Source: Bog-950 sp046329495 (lineage in GTDB: Bacteria; Bacteroidota; Bacteroidia; Chitinophagales; LD1). From it: 64,000 nucleotides of DNA. The DNA is taken from contig JAXLUO010000001.1 of NCBI GenBank assembly GCA_046329495.1, forward strand, positions 372,001-436,000, read 5' to 3'. The notes under the pieces are model-generated. The model was not told the origin of the DNA. It saw only the letters and a program-made list of their open reading frames with translations, and did no database searches. The position numbers and the translations under genes are program-made. Shown here piece by piece: positions 8,576 to 18,210 of this stretch (position 1 is the first letter of the stretch; the number at the start of each line of letters is the position of its first letter).

Positions 8576-9211
8576 CTACCATTCGGCCAGTACGCTTTCG
8601 CCGTCTACTACTTTTTCTCCCACCGTGGCTTTCAGGTTTATGCCTGACGGAAGTATCACCGTAACCTGACTTCCCAGCTTTATTAAACCGATGATATCGC
8701 CCTGTGTTACCTGTTGTTTAGGTTCCACATAATCTTCAATACGGCGGGCTACAAAACCAGCTATTTGTATAATCTTAAACTTCTTACCGTCAGCGGTGCC
8801 AAACAGCATTTCATTGTGCTCGTTCTCAAATCGTATGCCGTAATCATTACTCATTACAATAGCATTATTGTAATCGCCGGGCGTATGCACTTCTGCCAAC
8901 AAAGCTGCGCTTACAGGTGCACGTTGAAAGTGCACATTGGTTACATCCATCTGTATGCTTACTATGTATCCGGCTGTATCTACATCCTTTGTCCATACCC
9001 TTATAGCACCGTCGTTGGCCTTGGTTTCTACCAGGGCTGTGCTGTTCCATGGCTTAACGGCCACAATGGTGCCGTTGGCAGGGCTAACAAACAAATGTTC
9101 GTTGTGCGGCACCTTTCTATCGGGTTGGCGCAAAAACCACACCCGGTAATACACCACTAAAAGAATACATAAAGCCGCTAAAAAATAAAACACTCGCCTA
9201 ATCCACATCAT
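8576..9211 (-). CDS. psd: Phosphatidylserine decarboxylase, short type
   Basis: 211 residues. One N-terminal membrane helix (residues 6-25) is followed by the Psd core: FLRQPDRKVP (normally FFRDPxRxxP), FVSPANGTIV, MDVTNVHFQRAP with His94, IAGFVARRIEDYV, and KLGSQVTVILP. The Gly180-Ser181 pair is the self-cleavage site that yields the alpha chain and the pyruvoyl cofactor. The enzyme makes phosphatidylethanolamine from phosphatidylserine at the inner membrane. The length fits the short Psd class common in Bacteroidota and archaea. No phosphatidylserine synthase gene is adjacent. The residue after the Ser is Gln where many homologues have Thr or Arg. Confidence 0.87.
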   Translation of the reverse strand: MMWIRRVFYFLAALCILLVVYYRVWFLRQPDRKVPHNEHLFVSPANGTIVAVKPWNSTALVETKANDGAIRVWTKDVDTAGYIVSIQMDVTNVHFQRAPVSAALLAEVHTPGDYNNAIVMSNDYGIRFENEHNEMLFGTADGKKFKIIQIAGFVARRIEDYVEPKQQVTQGDIIGLIKLGSQVTVILPSGINLKATVGEKVVDGESVLAEW

Positions 9212-9271
9212 AGCACGAAGGTACCCTATAATTTTGGAATTGAAATGCTAAGAGGAAGTAGAGCGTTGCAT

Positions 9272-10348
9272 TTATTTCAGGATAGCGTCTATAGGAGCAC
9301 CGATTTTAGCTTCGGTGTTGAACTTATAGCCTAACAATTTTGCCAGGGTAGCGGCAATTTGTTTCTGATAAAACTTGCCCTTCTTAACTGTGCCTATTGC
9401 TTTAATGCCCGGACCGATAGCCGCCAACCACACTTGTTTTGCCGGTAAAATAATTACACCGTGGTGTCGCCAAAAGGTGGTGCCCGTAACTCCCCTGCCG
9501 TGGTCGCAGGTAACAATTAGTGTAGTGTTGTCTTTGTATTGCGGATCGTTTTGCACAAAGGTCCAGAGGTCCTGCAAGTAAGCGTCCAGTGTATGTGCTG
9601 CTCCTAAATAAGCGTCGTATTCGCCTTCATGTCCAAAGTGGTCTGTTTCATCAAAGCCGATAAACGTAAAACGCGGATGGTTTTTCTGCATGTACTCCTT
9701 GGCAAAATGATACGTCATGGTGTCTGTCTGGCAAAAAGGGCTGCAGGCCGGCACCGAGGTTTGCCATACATTAAACTCGGTACCGTTGCAAGCAGTGATA
9801 CCGTTTTTAGTTTCGTAGTTTACGTAAACAGGAACCCCGTTGCGTTTGCTGTTAATGATACGCGGAAAAGCATCCCAGGTAGCAAAGGCTGCCATTTTGT
9901 TTTTAAACTTATCGGTGCCCTGCAAATAATCGAAGATGGTGTTGTTTGGGTTATCGGGATAGTCGTTACTATTCACTCGTTTATCGCCATAACCACTGAA
10001 AATTTCGTTGTACCCGGGATAAGAGAAACGATACGGATTGGTTACCTGCATACTGCAACCGGCGCTCTTGTTGCCTATAATAGCCCCTTGTGTACCTATA
10101 GTATTCCAGATGAATGGAGTAAGCTGTTTTCTGCGGGCCTCTGCATCCTTAGCCCAAAATTGGTTTTGCAAAGCTTCAGGGTCTTTGCTCAGCTTTTTAC
10201 TGCGGATCAATTTTTTCTGCGCTCCTTTAAACAATTCCTGCCAGCGGTAGCCATCCCAGGTAACCAGTATAATGTTTTGGGTGCGGGCGGTGTCTTGTGC
10301 ATGGCTAACTATTGGCACAAGGAGTAATAAAAAAGCGAGCAGGCGCAT
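9272..10348 (-). CDS. Secreted alkaline phosphatase superfamily enzyme (sulfatase/phosphodiesterase-like)
   Basis: 358 residues from the ATG at 10348; a TTG six codons upstream is the only longer option. A signal peptide ends near SHAQ. Metal-binding motifs of the alkaline phosphatase superfamily are present in order: ILVTWDGYRWQ (Asp), SAGCSMQVTNPYRFSYPGYN (nucleophile region), FDETDHFGHEGEY (Asp and His) and LIVTCDHGRG (Asp-His). These suggest a periplasmic two-metal phosphomonoesterase, phosphodiesterase or sulfatase; the substrate cannot be read from the sequence. The gene lies downstream of the FISUMP lipoprotein gene on the same strand, about 78 bases apart. Confidence 0.75.
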   Translation of the reverse strand: MRLLAFLLLLVPIVSHAQDTARTQNIILVTWDGYRWQELFKGAQKKLIRSKKLSKDPEALQNQFWAKDAEARRKQLTPFIWNTIGTQGAIIGNKSAGCSMQVTNPYRFSYPGYNEIFSGYGDKRVNSNDYPDNPNNTIFDYLQGTDKFKNKMAAFATWDAFPRIINSKRNGVPVYVNYETKNGITACNGTEFNVWQTSVPACSPFCQTDTMTYHFAKEYMQKNHPRFTFIGFDETDHFGHEGEYDAYLGAAHTLDAYLQDLWTFVQNDPQYKDNTTLIVTCDHGRGVTGTTFWRHHGVIILPAKQVWLAAIGPGIKAIGTVKKGKFYQKQIAATLAKLLGYKFNTEAKIGAPIDAILK

Positions 10349-10425
10349 TAGCAGAAGTTTCTCCAAAAGTAGCCAAACCGTTTATTCCTGTGTTACTGCA
10401 ATGCTATCAATTGCAATGCCGCTAA

Positions 10426-12198
10426 CTATTTTTTGCGTACGCACCTGCAGGAGTAGTGATTGTCGGTGTTGTTGTTGAACTGTCCTACATAGTCGCCCAG
10501 TCCGAACTCAAAGCTCACCGGGTCAAATGTTTTTGTGCTGGTCCAAAAATCGGCGTTACTCTCTTCATTAAAGCAATCGTAAAGACCCTGGAAGGTGCTG
10601 CATTCACCGGCCGGTAATGCGCTGAAACCAAAATCGTCGGTACTTGGGTCAGCATCTACCCAAAGGGCCGAAGTGCTTTTTAATTTTGCGCCGGCTACCA
10701 TCTCGCCCCCTGCATAATCTATTAATTCCTGCATTTCGGCTGCCGAAGGCACATGCCAACCCATAGGGCAAATGCCTTGTACTGTTCCGGGGTTTGCTGA
10801 AGAGGATGAATCATGTGTAACCTCGCTCCAGGTATACAACCGGCCGTACTTAGCACAGCTGGTTGGGTCGTTATCATAACAAGTACCGGCACCTTCCCAG
10901 TTTAAATTTTTTGCCATCCACACCTGCTCTCCTATACATACTGTTGGATATTTCTTTCCGTCCCGGGGATCGGTAAGCGTATCACCGCAATCTTTATAGA
11001 TATACGACGGACTATGGAATTGTGTAAAGTACAGGGGTTTGATGGCGGCAGCGCCAATATGTAATCCACGGGCAACTAACTCAGGGGCTGCTTCAACCTG
11101 TATCTGGTGCGACATTTTGGTAACATTGCCTGCCAGGTGCGCAATGCCGGTAGAATCGCCCCCAACCAAATTGATTATTAAGGTATCCTCCCATTGTTTG
11201 GCATATGTGTTTAATACCGGCCCTGAACTATTGTTGTCCTGTGCATATCCATAATAGGAAACAACGCCTTTGCTGTGCCAGGCTTCCGGTAAATTGCGTT
11301 CGGCAGGGCCATAATAGGTAAAGCCGCTCCAGCAATGATTACCAAATAGAATAGACTGATTAAAGTTAAGGCTTGAGTTGCGAATGAACTTATCGGTTAC
11401 AGACACCATGGCCCATTTATTAGAAATATGGTATTGATCAAGAATTACGCACATATCAAACTCCAGCTCGCCATTTGCAAATTTGGCCATTGGTATGTGC
11501 AATTGGTTGGAAATGGAATCGAGGATGATGTCGCGCGAAAGGGTGCCATCCCAATCACCAGGTTTCATCTTTAATAGGTGCTTCAGGAAAAATCCGTTCG
11601 GCACCCCGTGGGTATTCAGTATAACAAAACCATATTGATCAAGCGTGCTTAACAAGGGATAGGTAACATCACCTTCATTGATAACCGTAACATCAAAGCG
11701 GCTGTCAAACAACTGGTTTTTGTTGTAAACGCCGTTGTACATCGAATAAAAGAAGGGATTTAAAATCAGCACCTTTTTGTTAGGTATTTTAATGGTAGCT
11801 GTTGCTTCGGTTTTATAAGTGTTATAAGAAGAAGTAAACGTGCCACCGCCCCCGCCACCACGTGTGAGCACCTGTTGGTTTGCATCTTCCTGAATAAAAT
11901 CGATATAGCTGCGTAAACCGTTTTTAAAATTTACCTCCAGCAAACCTGCCGAATAGCAGTATACGTTATCAACCTCCTCCTGGTCTAACATCCATTGTGA
12001 AAGGGTGTTCATGGCTTCAAGCGAATCGTGCGTGTTTTGGTAGGCGGTTACATATACTTCAGCACCGTTATTTTGAACCCTGGCTATGTTTACCAGTTTT
12101 TCTGCGGTTTCCGTATTTACATCGGTGCTCTCGTGTTTCTTGCATGCGTATAACGTTAGCATTAAAAGTGCCGGAATAAGAAGCTTCAGGTGTTTCAT
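10426..12198 (-). CDS. FISUMP-domain lipoprotein with possible caspase-like core
   Basis: 590 residues. The lipobox (LTLYAC, Cys19) predicts a lipid-anchored protein. A hexaglycine run sits at about 114-119. The middle region has an alpha/beta pattern with a strand plus His-Gly (YGFVILNTHG, His197-Gly198) and a later strand plus Cys (SILFGNHCWSG, Cys289); this is the order of the catalytic dyad in clan CD cysteine peptidases (caspase, gingipain, clostripain), although the spacing of 92 residues is long, so this is inference. The C-terminal 180 residues are a Fibrobacter succinogenes major paralogous domain (GEQVWMAKNL, YGRLYTWSEV, CPMGWHVPSAAEM, HYSCRCVRK), common in secreted Bacteroidota and Fibrobacter proteins. 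Confidence 0.8.
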   Translation of the reverse strand: MKHLKLLIPALLMLTLYACKKHESTDVNTETAEKLVNIARVQNNGAEVYVTAYQNTHDSLEAMNTLSQWMLDQEEVDNVYCYSAGLLEVNFKNGLRSYIDFIQEDANQQVLTRGGGGGGTFTSSYNTYKTEATATIKIPNKKVLILNPFFYSMYNGVYNKNQLFDSRFDVTVINEGDVTYPLLSTLDQYGFVILNTHGVPNGFFLKHLLKMKPGDWDGTLSRDIILDSISNQLHIPMAKFANGELEFDMCVILDQYHISNKWAMVSVTDKFIRNSSLNFNQSILFGNHCWSGFTYYGPAERNLPEAWHSKGVVSYYGYAQDNNSSGPVLNTYAKQWEDTLIINLVGGDSTGIAHLAGNVTKMSHQIQVEAAPELVARGLHIGAAAIKPLYFTQFHSPSYIYKDCGDTLTDPRDGKKYPTVCIGEQVWMAKNLNWEGAGTCYDNDPTSCAKYGRLYTWSEVTHDSSSSANPGTVQGICPMGWHVPSAAEMQELIDYAGGEMVAGAKLKSTSALWVDADPSTDDFGFSALPAGECSTFQGLYDCFNEESNADFWTSTKTFDPVSFEFGLGDYVGQFNNNTDNHYSCRCVRKK

Positions 12199-12290
12199 AG
12201 CGGAACGGGTTTATGAAGCCAATTTAATATTACTGTGGCAGAAACCGAAAACCTGCGTAACCGGCTGGTTTTGTCGCTATGCGTTATAGG

Positions 12291-13106
12291 CTAAAACATC
12301 GGCTGCTCGTACAGGGTTGATTGTACCGGCGTAACCGGTAAACCGTAGCGTTCACAAACCGAATAAACCGTATCGCGGTACCAGGGTTCGGCATTTGGCG
12401 ATACGTAAACCTGCTGAATCAATTTCTTTAAATCAACCGGTAACAACACGCCTGTGCTATGGCGCGGATCAACACCGATAGGGTTAATTACAACCGCGCG
12501 CACTTCGCGTTCGTGCGCAAAGCTGCTGCGTTTATGAAAGATAGGATGCAAGGGATGCGGTTCGCCCCAACTATCGGCAGCATAGTCAAGATACTTAACC
12601 GGCCCCAGGTAAATAGTGTTCTGGTCGGGCTCTAAACAGGTAGCCAATGCTTCAGGCGTACTTTGCACGGCTACTCCTTCGTTTACATTCATGTAAATCT
12701 GCCACATACCTGCCGACTCATTTTCGTTGGTATGCCAGCAGTTAACATACTGGTATCGGTTACTGGTTTTTAAAAGATAGCGCGGCAGTTCTTCCTCTTT
12801 TATGGCATTTACTTCGGCCTCGCTCAGGTTTAAAAAGTGTTGCAGGTTCTTTCGGATATCTGATCTGGGGAACTGCGATACACCGCCCACATTTACAATT
12901 TCCGACTGCAGCAAAGAGGCATAGTAACTACGGGCAGCCTCTATATCACGCACCGGTATCGATGACTCAAAGGTGTCAATAAATCGGTCGGCACGCGTAA
13001 AATGCAGTTTTTGGGTATGCAGCAGCGACACAAATTTAGAGAAGCTGATATACCTCCACAGTTTGGTGGACTCGCTAAAAAGTTGCGGGTTGGTTTTCAC
13101 AATCAC
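12291..13106 (-). CDS. DUF2971 domain protein
   Basis: 271 residues from a GTG start; no in-frame ATG lies nearby. The N-terminal LWRYISFSKFVSLLHTQKLH, a central NCWHTNENESAGMWQIY and a late FAHEREVRAVVINP are the recurring features of DUF2971 (typically a YR..s..., CFs....n..MW..Y and E.EwR pattern). The function of this family is not established; members turn up in defence islands and near toxin genes, but nothing around this copy suggests that. It is soluble, with no signal peptide. Confidence 0.75.
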   Translation of the reverse strand: MIVKTNPQLFSESTKLWRYISFSKFVSLLHTQKLHFTRADRFIDTFESSIPVRDIEAARSYYASLLQSEIVNVGGVSQFPRSDIRKNLQHFLNLSEAEVNAIKEEELPRYLLKTSNRYQYVNCWHTNENESAGMWQIYMNVNEGVAVQSTPEALATCLEPDQNTIYLGPVKYLDYAADSWGEPHPLHPIFHKRSSFAHEREVRAVVINPIGVDPRHSTGVLLPVDLKKLIQQVYVSPNAEPWYRDTVYSVCERYGLPVTPVQSTLYEQPMF

Positions 13107-13172
13107 GCTACAATATATGTAAACAAATGCATTTAATAATGCTGGTTTCGGCTATGCTTTGTATTATTGAAT

Positions 13173-13727
13173 ATGGCCACCATACAATTAACCTTTACCT
13201 ACAGCGAGTATGATTACCTGCAGTATTATCTGTATTACGCCAGCACTTCGCAACAACAGAAAAAAGCGCTTTGGTATAACAGGTGGCTCTGGACGTTTGT
13301 GTTTTTGGTGTTGGGTGCTTGCTGCCGGCTTTGGGAATTAAACATGACTGCCTTGTTTTTTGTAGCGGTGGCTATTACATGGTTTTTGTTTTATCCCTAC
13401 CGGCACCGTGCCCGTTACAAGCAGCATTATCAAGATCATATAAAAAGAACATGTATCCAGAACATGGAAAGACAGAATTGCGTTCGAATACAGGAGGATA
13501 TGCTATTTATTACAGACGGCCATAGCGAAACAAGAATGCCGATCACCGAAATTTCAGGAATAGCAGAGATAACAGATGAGATTTTTATAACGGTAAAAAC
13601 AGCAGGTGCTATTATCCTTCCCAAAAATCAGATACAGGATTTAGCAGAATTAAGACAGTTGTTGATCGGGATTTCAGCGCGGGTAAACGTTACCTATACC
13701 ACCAACCTTGAATGGCGCTGGAATTGA
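13173..13727 (+). CDS. YcxB-like membrane protein
   Basis: 184 residues from the ATG at 13173. An N-terminal amphipathic segment (FTYSEYDYLQYYLYYAS) is followed by two close membrane helices (about 35-75) and a C-terminal domain of short beta strands (EDMLFITDGHSETRMPITEI, EIFITVKTAGAIILPKNQI) typical of YcxB-like/PH-like proteins. The role is unknown. The gene is divergent from the DUF2971 gene and convergent with kbl. Confidence 0.6.
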   Translation: MATIQLTFTYSEYDYLQYYLYYASTSQQQKKALWYNRWLWTFVFLVLGACCRLWELNMTALFFVAVAITWFLFYPYRHRARYKQHYQDHIKRTCIQNMERQNCVRIQEDMLFITDGHSETRMPITEISGIAEITDEIFITVKTAGAIILPKNQIQDLAELRQLLIGISARVNVTYTTNLEWRWN

Positions 13728-13741
13728 TAGTTGCAGCGCAT

Positions 13742-14929
13742 CTATTTAAGCACACCTAACTCCTTGCCTACTTTTGTAAAGGCTTCTACAGCCTTATCTA
13801 AATGATGGATTTCGTGGCCGGCACTTACCTGTACGCGAATACGGGCCAGACCTTTTGCAACAACCGGGTAAAAGAAGCCGATCACGTAAATGCCTTCTTC
13901 CAATAATCTCGCCGCAAAATTTTGCGCCAGTACGGCATCGTATAACATAACGGGAACAATGGGGTGTTCTCCGGGCTTGATATCGAAGCCTACGGCTGTC
14001 ATTTTCTCGCGGAAGTATTTGGTGTTGCGCTCCAGCTTATCGCGCAGTTCGGTGGTTTCGCTCAGCATATCCATTACCGCTATGCTGGCACCCACAATAG
14101 CAGGCATTACCGTATTGCTAAACAGGTATGGGCGCGAACGCTGACGCAGCAATTCAATTACTTCTTTACGGCCACTGGTAAAACCGCCGCTGGCTCCGCC
14201 TAAGGCTTTGCCCAGTGTACCGGTAATTATGTCAATCCTTCCCATTACATCGCGGTACTCGTGCGTGCCGCGGCCTGTTTTGCCTATAAAGCCGGTAGCA
14301 TGGCATTCGTCTACCATTATCATAGCGCTGTACTTTTCGGCCAGGGCTACAATTTTATCCAGTTGCGCAATGGTGCCATCCATACTAAATACGCCGTCGG
14401 TAACTATAATGCGCGAGCGACAATGCTGCGTTTCCTGCAGTTTTACTTCCAGGTCGGCCATGTCATTATTCTTATAACGATAGCGTAAACCTTTGCACAG
14501 GCGAATGCCGTCAATAATAGAAGCATGGTTCAATTCATCGCTGATGATGGCGTCTTCATCGGCAAAAAGCGGCTCGAACACCCCGCCATTGGCATCAAAA
14601 GCTGCAGCGTACAGGATAGTATCCTCAGTGCCAAGAAACTCCGAAATTTTCTTCTCCAGTTCCTTATGTATATCCTGCGTGCCGCAGATAAATCGTACAC
14701 TGCTCATGCCGTAGCCATGCGTATCAATAGCGTGTTTGGCGGCGGCAATTACTTTGGGATGCGAACTAAGCCCCAGGTAGTTGTTGGCGCAGAAGTTAAT
14801 TACGTCCTTACCGGCTGTAGTATGTATGTCGGCGCCCTGTGGCGTAGTTATAATGCGTTCGTTTTTATATAAGCCCGCCTCGCGGATTTCCTGTAACTCC
14901 TTCTGTAATCGCTGTTGAATGGTATACAT
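13742..14929 (-). CDS. kbl: Glycine C-acetyltransferase (2-amino-3-ketobutyrate CoA ligase)
   Basis: 395 residues, full length for Kbl. It is a PLP-dependent alpha-oxoamine synthase: FCANNYLGLSSHP near residue 47, DELNHASIIDGIRL near 131, VDECHATGFIGKTGRG near 207, and the PLP lysine in TGTLGKALGGASGGF (Lys241). It converts 2-amino-3-oxobutyrate plus CoA to glycine and acetyl-CoA in threonine degradation. Within the family (Kbl, BioF, HemA, SPT) the end-to-end match, including YGMSSVRFICGTQDIHKELE, favours Kbl. The threonine dehydrogenase partner is not adjacent. Confidence 0.92.
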   Translation of the reverse strand: MYTIQQRLQKELQEIREAGLYKNERIITTPQGADIHTTAGKDVINFCANNYLGLSSHPKVIAAAKHAIDTHGYGMSSVRFICGTQDIHKELEKKISEFLGTEDTILYAAAFDANGGVFEPLFADEDAIISDELNHASIIDGIRLCKGLRYRYKNNDMADLEVKLQETQHCRSRIIVTDGVFSMDGTIAQLDKIVALAEKYSAMIMVDECHATGFIGKTGRGTHEYRDVMGRIDIITGTLGKALGGASGGFTSGRKEVIELLRQRSRPYLFSNTVMPAIVGASIAVMDMLSETTELRDKLERNTKYFREKMTAVGFDIKPGEHPIVPVMLYDAVLAQNFAARLLEEGIYVIGFFYPVVAKGLARIRVQVSAGHEIHHLDKAVEAFTKVGKELGVLK

Positions 14930-14933
14930 ACTA

Positions 14934-14941
14934 CAAACCTA
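14934..14941 (-). promoter_or_regulatory. Possible -7 promoter box next to kbl start
   Basis: On the minus strand TAGGTTTG matches TAnnTTTG and lies only four bases before the kbl ATG. If used, the transcript would be leaderless or nearly so. No good TTTG -33 element is visible at the expected distance. Confidence 0.3.
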
Positions 14942-15066
14942 AGGTTTTTTAACGGCCCGCGATACTCCTTTGCTATAGGCATAACTATAGGGTAATGCGC
15001 TAAAACCCTTATTTTCGCGGTTCGGACAAAGCCTGTTCCCTAAGGGGTAGGCGAAAGTGAGTTATT

Positions 15067-16002
15067 ATGAAGCCATACCAAACCTTACTGTATTATAAAT
15101 ACACCACCATTCCTAATGCGGCCGAATTTGCGCAGCAGCACCTGGAGTTTTGCGAACGTATTGGTGTTGTAGGCCGCATTATTGTAGCCGAAGAGGGCCT
15201 GAACGGCACCATCTCGGGTACCGTTGTGCAGTGCAAAAAGTACATGGATCAGGTACGCAGCAATCCGTTGTTTGAAGGCATAGAGTTTAAGATTGACGAG
15301 GTGGACACACCTTCGTTTGAACGTTTGTATGTGCGCCTGAAACCGGAGATAGTACACAGCAGCTTACGCGGCATTAAAAATGTTGACCCTAACCAAACTA
15401 CCGGCATACATTTAAAGCCACATGAGGTGGATGAAATGATTGAACAGGACGATGTAGTGTTTGTTGACGTTCGCTCGAACTACGAAAGTAATGTGGGCCA
15501 TTTCAAAAATGCCCTGAAGCTGGATATCGACAACTTCCGCGATTTTCCTGAGCAGTTAAAGCAACTGGAACACCTGAAGGATAAAAAGGTAGTAACCTAT
15601 TGCACCGGCGGCATTAAATGCGAAAAGGCCAGTGGCTATCTGTTACAGAATGGTTTTAAGAATGTGTACCAGGTAGATGGGGGCGTAGTGAAATATGCCA
15701 AAGAAACCGGCGGCAAAAACTTTGAAGGTAAGCTGTATGTATTCGATAACCGCGTGGTGGTAGATGTAAACAGCATTGCACCATCGGTAGTATCTACCTG
15801 CAAAATATGCGGCACCCCAAGCGCCCATATGGTTAACTGTGCAAATGCCGAATGCAACGAACACTTTGTGCTGTGCGAAAGCTGTGGCTGGAAAATGGAA
15901 GGCTGTTGCAGCAAAGCGTGCATGCAATCACCCGCCCGTCGTGTATACGATGGCACTGGATACTATCAACGCGAAAGCGAGACTATAGCCGCCAAGGGCT
16001 AA
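15067..16002 (+). CDS. trhO: tRNA uridine(34) 5-hydroxylase, rhodanese-type (TrhO/YceA)
   Basis: 311 residues. The N-terminal acylphosphatase-like domain (VVGRIIVAEEGLNGTISGTV) precedes a rhodanese domain (FVDVRSNYESNVGHF, then TYCTGGIKCEKASGYL) with the active-site Cys at 179 and the second conserved Cys at 185. The C-terminus holds a Cys-rich zinc-binding segment (CKICGTPSAHM, CANAECNEHF, CESCGW). TrhO makes 5-hydroxyuridine at the wobble position of several tRNAs in an oxygen-dependent way. The 5' leader is about 45 bases. Confidence 0.92.
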   Translation: MKPYQTLLYYKYTTIPNAAEFAQQHLEFCERIGVVGRIIVAEEGLNGTISGTVVQCKKYMDQVRSNPLFEGIEFKIDEVDTPSFERLYVRLKPEIVHSSLRGIKNVDPNQTTGIHLKPHEVDEMIEQDDVVFVDVRSNYESNVGHFKNALKLDIDNFRDFPEQLKQLEHLKDKKVVTYCTGGIKCEKASGYLLQNGFKNVYQVDGGVVKYAKETGGKNFEGKLYVFDNRVVVDVNSIAPSVVSTCKICGTPSAHMVNCANAECNEHFVLCESCGWKMEGCCSKACMQSPARRVYDGTGYYQRESETIAAKG

Positions 16003-16026
16003 GCCCTACCTTTGTTATATTGCAGC

Positions 16027-18210
16027 ATGCGTAGTTTGATTACCGTGCTCTTTCTGCTAACCTCTTACCCTGTTGTTATGGCACAATCTGTACCAAACGG
16101 CAATCCGTTTAAGGATGCCGCCGCAGTAGCCTATGCTACCCAACAAACTGATTCCGTACTAAAGCAATTAACGCTTAAAGAAAAGGTGGGGCAGATGAAT
16201 ACGACCGGACACTTTTTTGCAAAGGCGGCAGCCGCATTGCTATCAGGTAAAGGTCTGCCGTTAATGAGCATTGGCGAAAACAAAAAACATAACATACCAG
16301 GCGCTACGTTTACGGATGGTCCACGTGGGGTGGTACGTAAAGGGCATACAAACTTCCCTTGTGCCCTGGCACGTGCTGCCACCTGGAATACAGACCTGGA
16401 GCAACGCATTGGCGAGATCATGGCTATTGATGCGCTGCATACCGGTGCCGATTTGGTGGGGGCACCTTGCATGAATATTTTATATAGTCCGCTCAACGGC
16501 CGGGCACAGGAAGCCTATGGCGAAGATCCCTGGCTGACCGGTAAAATGGCAACGGCTTTGGTGTACGGCATACAAAAGTATGGCGTAATAGCCACCGCTA
16601 AACACTATGCATTAAACAGCATAGAGAATGCCCGCTTTACCGTAGATGTAAAAGTTGACAAACGCACCTTACACGAAGTGTACCTACCACATTTTAAAAT
16701 GGTAGTAGACGAAGGTATTGGCAGTATTATGAGCGCTTACAATAAGGTTAATGGCTTGTATTGCAGCGATAATGCTGAACTGCTGAATAACATATTGCGC
16801 AAACAATGGCAGTTTAAAGGCTTTGTGCACAGCGATTGGATTTTAGGTACGCGCAGTACCGCTGCAGCCATTAAAGCAGGTATGAATGTAGAGATGCCTA
16901 ACCCGGTTTATTACTCTTATAGCAAAATTAAAAAGGCAATTGCTCAAGGCGAGATTGCAGAGGCAGACATAGATAACGTGGTTCGGCCAACGCTGTTCAC
17001 CAAATACCTTTTTCAATACATCCGTAAGCAAGTTGGTGACCCTGTTCCGGTAAACTATAAACCGAATGAAGATTTAGCTTACCAGGCTGCAGAAGAAAGT
17101 GCTGTGCTTTTGAAAAACGAAAACCAACTGTTGCCACTTGCTGCAGACAGCATTAAAACTATTGCGTTGGTTGGTTATTTAAGCGATAAACCAAACGACG
17201 GTGACCGCGGAAGCAGTTTCGTGCGCTCCGACTATGTGCTTACGCCTTTACAGGCATTTACAGAATACTGCGGTGCCGCAAACATCAAATTGCTGCATGC
17301 TTCAGGAAAGGATGTGGAAGAGCTAAAAGCGGTTTGTGCTAAAGCCGATGCTGTAGTAGTGGTGGCCGGGATATCGTTTGAAGACGAAGGTGAGTTTATG
17401 ACCATGCGCAGCGAACCCAAAAAGCCGGGATTAAAAAGCAAATATCTGTCGGGCTTGCGTGTGCAAGGGGGTGGTGACCGTGAAACTCTTTCGATATCGC
17501 AGCGCGACATACAAACAATAGAAACAGCCGTAGCGGCCAACCCCAAAACCACGGTAATGCTTAGTGGCGGCAGCGCTATAACTATGGAAGAATGGAAGCA
17601 TAAAGTGCCTGCTATTTTAATGACCTGGTATCATGGCATGGAAGGCGCTTACGCTATGCCAAAGCTGTTATTCGGCGATGCCAACCCTTCGGGTAAATTA
17701 CCTTTTACCATTCCTGTAAAAGAAAGCGACCTACCCGAAAAGCCTTTTGCCCCGGATAGCATTACCTACGGGTATTACCACGGCTATACCTTGCTGGATA
17801 AGAAGAACACAAAACCGGCGTTCCCTTTCGGTTATGGTTTAAGCTATACCACATTCGAAATTGGCGCACCTAAAATTCAGCAAAACGAAATACACGAAGG
17901 CGATTCTTTGGAAGTTAAGGTGCTGGTAAAAAACACTGGCAAGCGTGCCGGCAGCGAAGTGATACAGTTATATGTAGGCTGCAATAACTCAAAAGTGGAT
18001 CGACCTGTAAAGCTATTGCGCGCCTTTGCCAAAGTGCCATTGCTTTATAACGAGCAACTCGAAATAACATTAAAGGTGCCGGTGCAATCACTCGCCTACT
18101 TTGATACAGCTACAGATAGCTGGGTAGTGGAAAAAGCTAACTACACAGCGTATGTAGGAAACAGTTCCGATGCAGGGGCTTTACAAAGCGTTTCGTTCAG
18201 TATAAACTAA
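16027..18210 (+). CDS. Glycoside hydrolase family 3 (beta-glucosidase-type)
   Basis: 727 residues from the ATG at 16027. A signal peptide (residues 1-20, ending VVMAQ) predicts a periplasmic protein. The GH3 N-terminal barrel carries TDGPRGVVRKG, GRAQEAYGEDPWL, VIATAKHYALNS and the catalytic nucleophile in KGFVHSDW (Asp270); the alpha/beta sandwich and fibronectin III-like C-terminal domain (GSEVIQLYVG) follow. It probably releases glucose or another sugar from beta-linked oligosaccharides; specificity cannot be read. TACCTTTG at 16007-16014, 12 bases before the ATG, may be its -7 box. The start lies 24 bases after the trhO stop. Confidence 0.92.
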   Translation: MRSLITVLFLLTSYPVVMAQSVPNGNPFKDAAAVAYATQQTDSVLKQLTLKEKVGQMNTTGHFFAKAAAALLSGKGLPLMSIGENKKHNIPGATFTDGPRGVVRKGHTNFPCALARAATWNTDLEQRIGEIMAIDALHTGADLVGAPCMNILYSPLNGRAQEAYGEDPWLTGKMATALVYGIQKYGVIATAKHYALNSIENARFTVDVKVDKRTLHEVYLPHFKMVVDEGIGSIMSAYNKVNGLYCSDNAELLNNILRKQWQFKGFVHSDWILGTRSTAAAIKAGMNVEMPNPVYYSYSKIKKAIAQGEIAEADIDNVVRPTLFTKYLFQYIRKQVGDPVPVNYKPNEDLAYQAAEESAVLLKNENQLLPLAADSIKTIALVGYLSDKPNDGDRGSSFVRSDYVLTPLQAFTEYCGAANIKLLHASGKDVEELKAVCAKADAVVVVAGISFEDEGEFMTMRSEPKKPGLKSKYLSGLRVQGGGDRETLSISQRDIQTIETAVAANPKTTVMLSGGSAITMEEWKHKVPAILMTWYHGMEGAYAMPKLLFGDANPSGKLPFTIPVKESDLPEKPFAPDSITYGYYHGYTLLDKKNTKPAFPFGYGLSYTTFEIGAPKIQQNEIHEGDSLEVKVLVKNTGKRAGSEVIQLYVGCNNSKVDRPVKLLRAFAKVPLLYNEQLEITLKVPVQSLAYFDTATDSWVVEKANYTAYVGNSSDAGALQSVSFSIN

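Noticed and set aside
9629..10327. Long plus-strand frame of 232 codons
   Set aside because: It is antisense to the alkaline phosphatase-type gene, which has the clear motifs and signal peptide.
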